In this document: piece by piece, positions 28,942 to 39,539 of the stretch | How positions within the stretch are numbered: position 1 is the first letter of the stretch | Layout of the letters: each line of letters opens with the position of its first letter | Origin: Tritrichomonas musculus | Taxonomy: Eukaryota; Parabasalia; Tritrichomonadida; Tritrichomonadidae | DNA length: 64,000 nt | Direction of reading: 5' to 3' | NCBI GenBank assembly: GCA_039105265.1 | Contig: JAPFFF010000004.1 | Coordinates: 4,092,001 to 4,156,000, forward strand | Made by a program: the position numbers and the translations under genes | The notes under the pieces: generated by a model | Seen by the model: the letters and a program-made list of their open reading frames with translations, nothing else | Databases searched by the model: none | What the model was told of the DNA's origin: nothing

Positions 28942-30900
28942 TTAATCTTCTAAATTGTCAAAATCTGGGAAATAAAACTCATCATGAACTTCAGGAGGTA
29001 ACTCTTCAGGAATTGTTTGGTGCACTTTACAAGAAGCAAAAATGATCACAGTTATAAGTAGGACAGCTAATAGAGCAGCGCAAACGTAAATTGTAACCAT
29101 GCCAGTATCTGTTCTTGTTCCCTTTTCATCTCTCAAACCAAAACCAATGTTATACGTGGTTACTTTTGGATGAGGAATTCGTGTTCTGAACTCTGATGAC
29201 GGCGTAAACTCATTTGAAGAAGTGAAAGCATCTGAATTTGTGAAGTTTATTGTACTTACAAAAGAATCTGATTTGGTGAAAAAGGAAGAATAAGTAAAGT
29301 CTATTGATCTGGTAAAATCTTCAGATTCTGAAAATGCAATTGAGTATGTGAATTGAGTAGATGGTGTGAAATCGTTAGAGGAAGAAAAGATTAAAGAAGG
29401 TATGAAAAATAAGGAAGATGAAAAACTTTTCGATTCTGAAAAAGATATAGTTTTGGTAAATTCTATAGATTCTGAGAATTCTTCTGAAATTGTGAATTTA
29501 TCTGTTGGATAGTAGCAATCAGAATAATCAATTCGGAAAAAAGAAAAATTTGAATATTTCCAATCATATGATTCAATTGATATCAAATTTGGTGCATATA
29601 AATTATTTATGATAATAATAATATTACCAAAGCCAGAATACCCTTGAAATAAAGCAAGATTAGGATAGTTATTGATATACTCAGCAATTACACAATCAAG
29701 CTCTAAATAGTTTGATTCAGTATCCTTTATATAGTTATTAAAGTATTGACTGGAAAAATTCCGAAAATAGAATGCACCTGTTTCACTGTTTTCGAGGTTA
29801 GCAAAGTAAATGTTACTTACTTTTCCAACACAAGAACTAAATAAAATCATATAATGTTCTCCTTCAGCAGGTTCATAGTCAGTAATACTTACTCCATATA
29901 AATTTGTAAAATTTGATGAATGAAAAGCAAAGCAACCTCCTATGGTGGTACAATTAATACCAACTAGACCTCCACCTTTTATATGCGAAATATTGTATGA
30001 ATCAAAATGGTGTACATTCGTATTAACACTTATCCCTGAACCAAATCGTGAGCTACAATTAATGCATGTAATATCACGGAATTCAATATTGAGAACATTG
30101 AGAATAAGAGCTCCACCACCATCAGTACGATGTGCAAGTGGATAAGTTGAATAGCTGGTGTTGATAGTTGTGTTTTGAATCAAAAGTGTTGAGGAATTTG
30201 AAACATAGATCGAGCCGCCACCAAATTTCTCTGTGTGACAATTATTAAACGTCAATCGATCAAGATTAATCGAGCCATTAACTTCACTAATATATATAGC
30301 ACCTCCAAATTCAAATGTTTGTGTAACATAATTTGTGATGATATAGCAATTGTCAAATTGAGTATCGGTCATACTAACATAAGGACAATTATTTATATAA
30401 ATCGCTCCACCGGACTTTAAGCAAAAGCAATTTGTAAAAGTACAACTATTAAATTCCAAATTAGATGTTGCATTAATAAGACATAAAGCTCCACCATTAT
30501 CATTTATATCATTACAATTAACAAAACAGCAGTCAATAAATGAAAATTTGGATTGCAACTCGTCTGTTTTATTTGTATAGCAATTATCAGAAAAGACAAA
30601 AGAAATTGGCGATTTAAGAAATTTAGAAAAGTGGCATCGATTAATATCAAAACTGAAACGTTGAAGAAATTGCGAATTGGTAATAAAATGTTCGGTATTA
30701 GTACTTACATATAAATTTTTGATCGAAAATGCTCGGAATGTTGATAAAGCAGGAATGGTAATTAAATTACCAGGCGCTTTGATCATTGTATGAGAATTGA
30801 ATAAAAAACTTCCATTACGTAAAAATAGATATGATCCAATCGGAATCTGCATTCCAAATTTTGATTCGATTAAAAAAGGAAAGAAATACAAGAATAGCAT
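28942..30900 (-). CDS. Pmp-like beta-helix surface protein with membrane anchor (652 aa)
   Basis: Type I surface protein of the Chlamydia polymorphic-membrane-protein-like group known from Trichomonas. A hydrophobic signal peptide begins MLFLYFFPFLIES. Residues about 110-330 show parallel beta-helix repeats with GGAI-type and FxxC/N motifs: NGGALCLI, SGGAIYIN, FGGAIYIS, FGGGSIYVS, DGGGALIL, GGGLVGI, each with neighbouring FNSCTFTNC-like strings. Residues about 470-590 are a stalk of short repeats of the pattern F-T/S-x-S-x-x-F. A membrane helix at about 604-627 is followed by a 25-residue acidic tail with DEFYFPDFDNLED, shared with the mini-ORF at 18.03 kb. Likely role: adhesion or surface display. 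It is the only intact-looking host-type gene in the repeat-rich region. Confidence 0.75.
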   Translation of the reverse strand: MLFLYFFPFLIESKFGMQIPIGSYLFLRNGSFLFNSHTMIKAPGNLITIPALSTFRAFSIKNLYVSTNTEHFITNSQFLQRFSFDINRCHFSKFLKSPISFVFSDNCYTNKTDELQSKFSFIDCCFVNCNDINDNGGALCLINATSNLEFNSCTFTNCFCLKSGGAIYINNCPYVSMTDTQFDNCYIITNYVTQTFEFGGAIYISEVNGSINLDRLTFNNCHTEKFGGGSIYVSNSSTLLIQNTTINTSYSTYPLAHRTDGGGALILNVLNIEFRDITCINCSSRFGSGISVNTNVHHFDSYNISHIKGGGLVGINCTTIGGCFAFHSSNFTNLYGVSITDYEPAEGEHYMILFSSCVGKVSNIYFANLENSETGAFYFRNFSSQYFNNYIKDTESNYLELDCVIAEYINNYPNLALFQGYSGFGNIIIIINNLYAPNLISIESYDWKYSNFSFFRIDYSDCYYPTDKFTISEEFSESIEFTKTISFSESKSFSSSLFFIPSLIFSSSNDFTPSTQFTYSIAFSESEDFTRSIDFTYSSFFTKSDSFVSTINFTNSDAFTSSNEFTPSSEFRTRIPHPKVTTYNIGFGLRDEKGTRTDTGMVTIYVCAALLAVLLITVIIFASCKVHQTIPEELPPEVHDEFYFPDFDNLED

Positions 30901-31032
30901 TTGAATAAAATATAATGTTTTTAAAATAAACGAATATATATTTAACGGTCATTTTAATAAAAATTTTTTAAGATAGGGGGTAAACTTACCCTTCAAAGGT
31001 TTTAAAAATTACGTTCTGTTTAAACTTTTTCA

Positions 31033-31584
31033 CAGGGTTGCTTATAGATATTATCCGATAACGGTTATGATCGTCCAATGAATATCGATATTATTTGATA
31101 AACTTTCGATGACAGATAAATATCGATAAATGAAAAATTTTATCGATAAATTTTTTATCTTATTAAAATTTTGTATCCGATAATTACTTAGACCTTTCGA
31201 CCGTGTGCCGTTTTTATGGTGTTCCGTTGTCAAACCGTAGTTTACACAGAACGGTTTAAAAGAAAAAAAAGCCATTACCGTATTTATTTGGTTGGATTTT
31301 TTTAAAAAAAAATATGAAATTAGAAATTCGAACTTTGTACCCTATATTAAATAACAATTGAACTATAAAAAACGCAAACGTAAAAATTAAATTTATATAT
31401 ATAAAGTTAAGAAGAGATTCTTCAACTTTCATGTATTTTTTACTTCTTCTGTTGAATCTATTTCAAAAATACAAAAATTCATCATAAAATAAATAATACA
31501 GTTAATTAAGAGCCGTTTCTAGAAGACTTAACAAAATATATTTTTTATCTAAGGGCCCAATATGTCATCATTTTAATTTTCTAT
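31033..31584. other. AT-rich DNA with ATCGATA hairpins
   Basis: No gene. TATCGATAAAT and TTTATCGATAAA words around 31090-31160 can form hairpins. A cluster of CCGT words at about 31197-31290 resembles one at 35655-35760. Confidence 0.35.
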
Positions 31585-32551
31585 AGAGATCGGCGAAAAA
31601 GGAATTTCCATATTTACAAAACTTTTTCATATCATTAAGATCCATATGTTTTAAAAATCCATTTTTTTTCGAAAAGAAAAAGGTTTGTCTGTAAAAACAT
31701 TTTTTTGTGAAATAATTTTTTCGTTTAAAAAATTTGTTTTCTTTTTAAAATGAAAAATACTTCTTAAAAAGATCTTTTTTTTGCGAAATAATTTTCTTTT
31801 TTCAAAACACCAAGTCTTTTTTATATGAACAATTTTTTTTAATATAGATTTTCTTTTAAAAAAAACAAGATCTTATAAATATATTATTTGATTTTGATTT
31901 TTGAATACGTTATTTATTCATATTAAAAAAAAAAAAAAAAACGTTATAATTGGTGGAAAAAACTACATTTTGAAGACAAAACTATTATTTTCATTCCCGA
32001 TTTAAACTGTCTGCATCAAAAGCATCATTTAACAAGATTGGAAAGTGCCTCACAGCTTAATGAAGCAAATGATTTTTTCTATATCATTAGAATGCTTCAA
32101 ATTTTGAATATAGTTTGATCATAAGCAATGATTACGAGTACTTTATAATTTATACATCAAATATCATTCTTTATGATTTGAATAATATCTAAATATATGT
32201 TTTTATTAAATAATTCTTTGAAATTCTTGTTAACAAAATTTTTTCTATCAATTTATATTTCGAAAGGAATTTATGATTTTAATTAAATTTTTTATTTGAA
32301 ATGATCGAAACTTATTGATATGATTTTACTTTTTGCACACACAAAAACTTTTCGCAAAGAAGCTTTTTTTTTATAAAAAAAAAATATTCAAAAATAAACC
32401 TTTTTATAAAAAAGTCACTTTTTTTTTAAAAAACAATTTTTTTTCGAAAAAGTGTATGCTTTCAGATATAACTTATACACATCAAAATAAATATGTTTTA
32501 TAAATATAATTCTTTATTTTCAAAAAGGAAATCCCTTTTTCTCCGAGCTCT
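31585..32551. mobile_element. TIR element (967 bp), diverged
   Basis: AGAGATCGGCGAAAAAGGAA on the left and, reversed, AGAGCTCGGAGAAAAAGGGA on the right; both continue to TTTCC. TAT lies at both outer flanks. The interior is dominated by A and T runs with recurring GTGAAATAATTTTTT words and has no ORF. Confidence 0.5.
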
Positions 32552-32558
32552 TATAATA

Positions 32559-32766
32559 AAATTTTATATCAATAACAAAAAATATGTTATTGATACAAAA
32601 ATCATTTATTAATAACCAATAATTAGTATTTGTAACAAAAAAATAGTATATGTGACGAAATTTTTTTATCTAAAACAAAAAAAAATCATCTATAACAAAA
32701 TTTTTTTATCTATAACGAAATTTTGTATCTGTTACGAAAATTTTGTATGTGTTACGAAAATTTTGT
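32559..32766 (+). repeat. 208-bp direct repeat, copy 1, built of 20-bp units
   Basis: This block appears identical to 35148-35355. Its second half is a degenerate array of roughly 20-bp units such as TATCTATAACGAAATTTT and TATGTGTTACGAAAATTTTG, continuing to about 32830 in this copy with more diverged units. Confidence 0.7.
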
Positions 32767-32841
32767 TTTTAATACAAAATATTTGTATTGTTTACAAAAT
32801 TTTTGTATTTAATACAAATTTCTTGTTATAGTAAAGGTAAA

Positions 32842-35147
32842 TACACTCCCATTTGTATGATAATTTATATTTTACTCAATTATTAATTTATATATATAAT
32901 AATAATAAATATTTAAAAGTATATTTTAGGATTTTATTTATATATTTCCAAGATATTTATATTTATTATATTTGTGAAGTTTAAGGATAAAGTTGGATTT
33001 AAATTTAATTGAAAAAATTGAATTAGCACAGAAAGTATTGAATATGCATTGAATTTATTTCTATAGGTATTCAATATTTTCAAAGCTCCTCTTATATCAA
33101 TCCCAAAAAAGCAAATCCCACAGGATTTTCTAATGAATTTTTAGTTGTGTATTATGTTTTAATGAACGTGAAATCATCGAGATTTTTTGATCATACCAAT
33201 AAAATGGTTAGAAAATGATTGCATAAAAAAGTGAAAAAATCAGATATTTGGATCATGTAATGAATAAGTATTTACTAATAAAAAGTTTATATTCAAAATA
33301 TGCATTAATTATATATAAAAGTGAATGTAGTTTTGTAGGTCTATCACTGTCATACATGAAATTAAGAGAACTTTTTATCGAAAATTTCAGACCTCTTTTT
33401 TTTATCTGTTGATTTTATTGAACCCATATTGAAAATATATAAAATCCCGAAGATTTCCAATTAATGTACATAATTTATGAAAATAAATATAAAATATTCA
33501 TTTGGAAAATGATATTGGAATATCGTACCATTGAAAAAAATTCAATTATTTTCATATAGGTAGTTGGATCTTCTAGAAAGAAGCAATTTTAACATTTAGA
33601 AAAGGTATGATCATACTAGATAATATGTCGCTAATAATTCGTTATATCAGGAATTTTAATAAATGAATCAGAAAAAGAAATATGATTGCATTTTTTGGAT
33701 TTTCTTGAGTAAAGCCTATATATTTTGATTGTCAATCAATGTAGCATACTGTGATACCATTTTGATATGGAAAAATAGAATCCTAATTGAGAAATTTTTT
33801 GCTCAAATTGAACAATTTTGATGAAATTTCTTAATAACGATAAATTTTGTTTAGTATTCAAATTTCGAAAATAAAAATACATTTTTTTTTAAATATCTTT
33901 TTCATTTCTTTTCGATTAAATTGAGAAACTATTAATATAATATATAAATACAATTCTAAAAGATTAATACTATTTAAAATAAATATTAATAGTAATTTAA
34001 TTAATAAAATTTACATATATGGGGTTTTATTTTTATTTAACTTTTCAATATAGTTTATTTTTTCAATGCTTTAAGTATTTTTTCGATAATCGATAAACAT
34101 TTCAATTATATTTAAATCAACTTTAATATTTATTTTAAAGTATTTCAAATATAAAAGAATTTAATAATGAAATTAATTGAATTCTAAAAATATTAACAGA
34201 AAAATATTTTTCAGAAATAATTATATATTTTTTTTCCTTTTATCTTGTTAAATAAAACAAATTATAAGAAAAAATATTTAGGTTAAAATAAAAAAACTGA
34301 ACTAGATAATAAAAATTAAAAAATATTTTTTCTTTTGATTCTCCAAAAATAAAAAAAAATAGAAAACCAATATGTTTTTTGAGTTTCTTTTGATTGCATA
34401 TTTGGTTAAATAAATAGAAAAAGTTCTGGGATGGACAAATATTCTTTGAAAAATAAATCCTGTGAGAATTCTAAACAATTGTTAATTTTAAGGATTTGGA
34501 ATTCCATTTTTAAATATTCTATTTTTTAGCTGAAAAATCATTTTCTAAATATCTGGTATATGTTTAAAAATGAGTAAAAATATCAAGATATTAGAAAAAA
34601 AAATTTTTACTTTATTTTTTCAAAAAAGCATGCTTATTGCAATCTCTACAGGCAAGAAACTTGTTTCACTTAATCTGAATCTTCAAAACTTGTTTCACTT
34701 AATCAATAATAAATCAAAGACGTTAATTCAACTCATATTTTTAAAAAAAATATGTTATATAACTAAGTCCGAATTAAAATTATAATGCATTTTATTAATC
34801 GTATCGATTTAGAAAATTATAATCAACTTATTTCTAATGCATAAAGTATTGAATATATTGGAATATTATATATGTTAGCGTATCATATCATATAAAGCTA
34901 TTTATTCTAAAAATTGGCTGAACAATTGCTCTTATTTTTATATCACTTTTGTTTTTTGTAATAATTGAAAACACTGAATGAAATATTAATGATAAAATAG
35001 ATAATATATAGAAAGAGGCATTCATAAAATGATTATACAAAGAAATTTAATAATATTTATTGATTTGAATGTATATAATCCAATGCTGAAACGAAAAAAT
35101 GAGATTAGGATTTTAAAAAGACGTTAATTTACTTCTTATAAAAAACA
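32842..35147. other. AT-rich DNA between the direct repeats
   Basis: No supported gene. The 71-codon frame at 34570-34785 is low complexity. No inverted repeat pair recognised. This 2.3-kb interval is flanked by the two 208-bp direct repeats. Confidence 0.4.
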
Positions 35148-35355
35148 AAATTTTATATCAATAACAAAAAATATGTTATTGATACAAAAATCATTTATTA
35201 ATAACCAATAATTAGTATTTGTAACAAAAAAATAGTATATGTGACGAAATTTTTTTATCTAAAACAAAAAAAAATCATCTATAACAAAATTTTTTTATCT
35301 ATAACGAAATTTTGTATCTGTTACGAAAATTTTGTATGTGTTACGAAAATTTTGT
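35148..35355 (+). repeat. 208-bp direct repeat, copy 2
   Basis: As copy 1 at 32559. Beyond the shared block it carries one further unit (TATATGTTACGAAAATTTTA) and then diverges. Confidence 0.7.
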
Positions 35356-35762
35356 ATATGTTACGAAAATTTTATTAGTATTGTAAAATTTCCTATCAGT
35401 TATAATTTTTTATATAAGAAACAAATGTCATGTTATATAAAATAAAAATTATGATACTTCCGGCCCTAAAAAAAAAAAAAAAAAGCTAATGTGATAATCG
35501 AACATTAAAACTTATTCAATTAAAAATGAATACAACTAATTCTATTATGTTAGATTTTTTTTTTTCAAAAAAAAATTTAGTTATATTTAAATATTAACAA
35601 AAAGTTTAATAAGATTGAATATATTGATAACCATTTAATCAAACAAAAAGTTTTGCCGTGCGGATAATTCCGTTTTTTGTCTTCAGTGTACCGTTTTACT
35701 TTTTTTCAAATAAACTATTCAAAAAACAGTGAAGTTACCGTAATTTATATAACCGCCGAAGG
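35356..35762. other. AT-rich DNA with poly(A) and CCGT words
   Basis: No gene. A 17-base A run lies at about 35468-35484; CCG words cluster at 35655-35760. Confidence 0.35.
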
Positions 35763-36167
35763 TCTAAAGTACCGTGAAAAAGTGGGTTTCAAAAATAATA
35801 AGTGGGGTTCATATAACTTTTTTCATTCAAAATAAATAAAAAATTCTATATGATCTCTCAAAAATATATATAGATTTTGGTTTAAATTGGTAAAAAGCAT
35901 GTTGAGTTTATTTTTGGTAGGTCTGTATCGGTGTAATTTTTACAGTCCGTTTAAAATTTAATGGTGTAAAAAATACAATCTGGTGAAGTGCTTTTGTTTT
36001 CTACAAATTTATATGTTTTTATTAATATCAATATAAACCAAAAGAGATAAAAGAAATTAAAATTAATATTTTGTTTATTTTTAATTGAAATTATTAAAAA
36101 AAGTTTTTTTTTTTAAATTTTTAAATTTTCATTCCATAATGAAACTTTTTGAAATGTTTATTTTTTT

Positions 36168-38138
36168 TTATGGATCCAAATTGCCATTTAATTTTTCATT
36201 TTTTATTTCTTTTGAAAAAATTCTAATTCCATTATCAATAACGTTGAAGACTTCTGCTGGAAGACCAAAAACAAACTCTTTGGGCGTTTCTGTGAATGGC
36301 AAATTTTTGTTCACATACTCACTGATTTCTGATGAAGATTCACTGTGACTGAATCTTTTAATTGTGTTGATAACAGATTTTCTTATTCTTGAATAATAAT
36401 TTGAATCAACAGTGACTTCTTTTGACTCATGAATTTCATACTCATAGAAAAGTTCTTTTTGAAATCTATTCTCAAAAAGGATTTTAGGAGGCTGAATTTC
36501 TGGAAACTGTACATTCATTTTAACCAAGTGAGTACAAGGAATTTTGACTTCAAGCATGCTTGATATTAATGCTGATTCACCACAAGTGCAAGTTTGGTTG
36601 TCTAAATTAGTTTCATAATAAGCACTTTGAGATTCTTCAATTTCAGGTGGAATGCTCTTTAAAATATCATTTATCTTCTTTTTATGTCTTGCGTAGTTTT
36701 TATTAAAACGATCATTAAAGGAGTGACTTTTTGAATGAATCTGATCAATTAACCGTTTAATTGAATGAAAAAATTCATTTCGTCGTGGTATTTTGGCGTT
36801 GAGATGCCCGTGCATGCTTTCAATGTTATTGGTGCAACTAGGCATCTTATATTTAATCCTTTCTAACATTGAGCATTGACTCCATCTTGATTGGTCAAAA
36901 ATTTCAATTTTATTTTTAATAAATGCAAGCCCGACTTTACGGAGAATGTCACTTAATTCTTTTTTATCTTTCTCATTTTCTATTTTTTCCCAAGCTTCTG
37001 AATAAGAGTCAATTAATTTTTGCAAATCTTTTAAACAAGTACAGGAAACAAGGTTGGATATTTGTTTTGAAAACTTGCTTCTACCAAGACTTACAAGGAG
37101 ATGTCTTAAACATATTAAATGCGTTACTCCTTGTTTAGAAACGGCCGCTTTTAATGCAGTTCCTTGGTCAGATTCTATGACATGAACGTATGCTGCTAGT
37201 TTATATCCAAAGATATTTTCGTATCTCTCGAAAAAATCATTATAAATTTTTTCGCTCTCAGTAAGAGCAAAGCTGAATCCAATAGGAATACCAGTGTTTT
37301 GAATGATTATAGTTGGTATAGAAACATAATAATTTTGAATAGTAGAGAAGGTTGTATCAAGCATCATACCGTTAATGAGCGGATTCTCAACAATACTACT
37401 AGCAAAAGGAGCAATGTAGGTGCCGGCAAGGATATAAAATGTTTCGCCCCCAATAGTAATTTTATCTAACTTTTTTCTGGTGTTATTGTTTTTGACAAGA
37501 TGAAAGTACATGTAGCCTTCAGTTTTCTGAATCAAAGCATTAAAGTCAATAAGCTCATAGCAAGTGCTCTTTATGAAGCAATCGTAAAAATCATATATTG
37601 CATTTGTATCATTTGTCTTATTATAAACTTTATAGCCAACGAATGAAAGGCAGAAACTAGCGAATACGCACGTAAAATCTTCTTTGGAATAAAAGTTGAG
37701 ATTTGAATCACGTAGAATGGCATACGTTCCCTTGTTTGTAAGCTTCAGATAAAAGCTTTTTTTAAATAAATATAAATCAACTTCTTCACTTGTCCAACTA
37801 TCCACTAAGCTTTTTGAAAATTTAACAACAATATTAATATCAGTAATGTTAAATATAATATAATTGGAAGGATCTACTTCGGAAATAAATCTAAAGAAGA
37901 AATATATTTGACCATTGGAACGTTTTTGTTTCCTGAAGCCATTATTTTGGTCTATTTTCCAGGTAGACAGTTCGTTTAACAACACAGAAATCCATTTGAA
38001 CGTCCAGGCACCCATATCAAGCTCCACTATTACGTTGCTTGCTCTTTCATAATCACAATTCCTCATAGCAACTGAAGTGATTTTAATCTCGTCAAGAGTA
38101 TCTAAAAGTAGCTTAGTGCTTCTTTCTTGATCAATCAT
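36168..38138 (-). CDS. MULE transposase with SWIM zinc finger (656 aa)
   Basis: Cut-and-paste transposase of the Mutator-like superfamily. The catalytic core shows LDTTFS (first Asp), ESDQGTALKAA followed by HLICLRHLL (second Asp and the following Cys/His-rich helix) and NNIESMHGHLN (Glu), in the spacing usual for MULEs. A SWIM-type finger follows: TCTCGESA, then IPCTHLVKM (CxC...CxH). The frame is uninterrupted. It stays open upstream to an ATG at 38222, but those 28 codons run into the 23-bp repeats, and the ATG at 38138 is preceded by TCATTA and TCATTT initiator-like motifs, so I choose 38138. The intact gene and perfect TIR suggest a recently active copy. Confidence 0.82.
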   Translation of the reverse strand: MIDQERSTKLLLDTLDEIKITSVAMRNCDYERASNVIVELDMGAWTFKWISVLLNELSTWKIDQNNGFRKQKRSNGQIYFFFRFISEVDPSNYIIFNITDINIVVKFSKSLVDSWTSEEVDLYLFKKSFYLKLTNKGTYAILRDSNLNFYSKEDFTCVFASFCLSFVGYKVYNKTNDTNAIYDFYDCFIKSTCYELIDFNALIQKTEGYMYFHLVKNNNTRKKLDKITIGGETFYILAGTYIAPFASSIVENPLINGMMLDTTFSTIQNYYVSIPTIIIQNTGIPIGFSFALTESEKIYNDFFERYENIFGYKLAAYVHVIESDQGTALKAAVSKQGVTHLICLRHLLVSLGRSKFSKQISNLVSCTCLKDLQKLIDSYSEAWEKIENEKDKKELSDILRKVGLAFIKNKIEIFDQSRWSQCSMLERIKYKMPSCTNNIESMHGHLNAKIPRRNEFFHSIKRLIDQIHSKSHSFNDRFNKNYARHKKKINDILKSIPPEIEESQSAYYETNLDNQTCTCGESALISSMLEVKIPCTHLVKMNVQFPEIQPPKILFENRFQKELFYEYEIHESKEVTVDSNYYSRIRKSVINTIKRFSHSESSSEISEYVNKNLPFTETPKEFVFGLPAEVFNVIDNGIRIFSKEIKNEKLNGNLDP

Positions 38139-38153
38139 ATTAATGAAATGAAT
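38139..38153 (-). promoter_or_regulatory. initiator-like motifs of the transposase gene
   Basis: On the minus strand TCATTT (38146-38151) and TCATTA (38141-38146) overlap just before the ATG at 38138. This is the usual position of a TCAYW initiator and supports the shorter start. Confidence 0.45.
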
Positions 38154-38195
38154 ATTTAAACAAGTACGTTGATTATTTTTTATAAATATAAACGC

Positions 38196-38264
38196 ACAAG
38201 CTTTCAAATCATAAACGTACAAGCTTTCAAATCATAAACGTACAAGCTTTCAAATCATAAACGC
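38196..38264 (+). repeat. 23-bp tandem repeat, 3 copies
   Basis: Three copies of ACAAGCTTTCAAATCATAAA plus CGT, period 23, immediately upstream of the transposase start region. Confidence 0.85.
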
Positions 38265-38321
38265 ATGTATTTATGTGTAACAGATCATTAACCGTCAATG
38301 AGCATGGAGCACTAAAGAAAA

Positions 38322-39509
38322 GTACCATCATATGCAAGTTAATGTCTTGCTCGTATTGTGTAAAAAGTAAAGACGAGATTTATAAATTAAGATTTGTTTT
38401 GAAGATCAACTATCATCATTGTTGATTGAGCTTTATAAAACTTTTAATTGAAAGTACCATCATATGCAAGTTAATGTCTTGCTCGTATTGTGTAAAAAGT
38501 AAAGACGAGATTTATAAATTAAGATTTGTTTTGAAGATCAACTATCATCATTGTTGATTGAGCTTTATAAAACTTTTAATTGAAAGTACCATCATATGCA
38601 AGTTAATGTCTTGCTCGTATTGTGTAAAAAGTAAAGACGAGATTTATAAATTAAGATTTGTTTTGAAGATCAACTATCATCATTGTTGATTGAGCTTTAT
38701 AAAACTTTTAATTGAAAGTACCATCATATGCAAGTTAATGTCTTGCTCGTATTGTGTAAAAAGTAAAGACGAGATTTATAAATTAAGATTTGTTTTGAAG
38801 ATCAACTATCATCATTGTTGATTGAGCTTTATAAAACTTTTAATTGAAAGTACCATCATATGCAAGTTAATGTCTTGCTCGTATTGTGTAAAAAGTAAAG
38901 ACGAGATGTATAAATTAAGATTGGTTTTGAAGATCAACTATCATCATTGTTGATTGAGCTTTATAAAACTTTTAATTGAAAGTACCATCATATGCAAGTT
39001 AATGTCTTGCTCGTATTGTGTTAAAAGTAAAGACGAGATTTATAAATTAAGATTTGTTTTGAAGATCAACTATCATCATTGTTGATTGAGCTTTATAAAA
39101 CTTTTAATTGAAAGTACCATCATATGCAAGTTAATGTCTTGCTCGTATTGTGTAAAAAGTAAAGACGAGATGTATAAATTAAGATTGGTTTTGAAGATCA
39201 ACTATCATCATTGTTGATTGAGCTTTATAAAACTTTTAATTGAAAATACCATCATATGCAAGTTAATGTCTTGCTCGTATTGTGTAAAAAGTAAAGACGA
39301 GATTTATAAATTAAGATTTGTTTTGAAGATCAACTATCATCATTGTTGATTGAGCTTTATAAAACTTTTAATTGAAAGTACCATCATATGCAAGTTAATG
39401 TCTTGCTCGTATTGTGTAAAAAGTAAAGACGAGATGTATAAATTAAGATTTGTTTTGAAGATCAACTATCATCATTGTTGATTGAGCTTTATAAAACTTT
39501 TAATTGAAA
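38322..39509 (+). repeat. 132-bp minisatellite, 9 copies
   Basis: Nine head-to-tail copies starting GTACCATCATATGCAAGTTA at 38322, 38454, 38586, 38718, 38850, 38982, 39114, 39246 and 39378. Copies differ by one to three bases (for example TTTATAAATT or TGTATAAATT), with some variants shared between alternating copies, which points to duplication of higher-order units. A tenth copy decays after 39510. All frames are interrupted, so it is noncoding. Confidence 0.92.
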
Positions 39510-39539
39510 ATACTATCATACATAAGCCATTACTTTTCT

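Larger units (their letters stand above)
28018..31032. mobile_element. 3.0-kb unit with 60-bp terminal inverted repeats enclosing a surface-protein gene
   Basis: The left end starts TGAAAAAGTTTGAACAGAAC and continues through GTAATTTTTAAAACCTCCGA to about 28077. The right end, reversed, reads TGAAAAAGTTTAAACAGAAC and matches over about 60 bp with roughly ten differences. The Pmp-like gene lies inside with its stop toward the left end and only about 70 bp between its start and the right repeat. No TSD was found, so this may be a gene-carrying transposon or a gene trapped between two copies of a repeat in opposite orientation. Confidence 0.5.

Noticed and set aside
32559-35355. The direct repeats as long terminal repeats of a retroelement
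   Set aside because: No reverse transcriptase or gag-like remains between them, no TG...CA ends, and the repeats are partly a 20-bp tandem array.
31190-35762. CCGT-rich clusters at both ends as the ends of one larger element
   Set aside because: Similarity is loose and the orientation inconsistent; chance clustering cannot be excluded.
38139-38222. Longer N-terminus of the MULE transposase starting at 38222
   Set aside because: It would start in the 23-bp repeats, and the initiator-like motifs lie immediately before the ATG at 38138.
38322-39509. CRISPR array
   Set aside because: Units of 132 bp are repeated head to tail without unique spacers; it is a minisatellite in a eukaryotic transposon.
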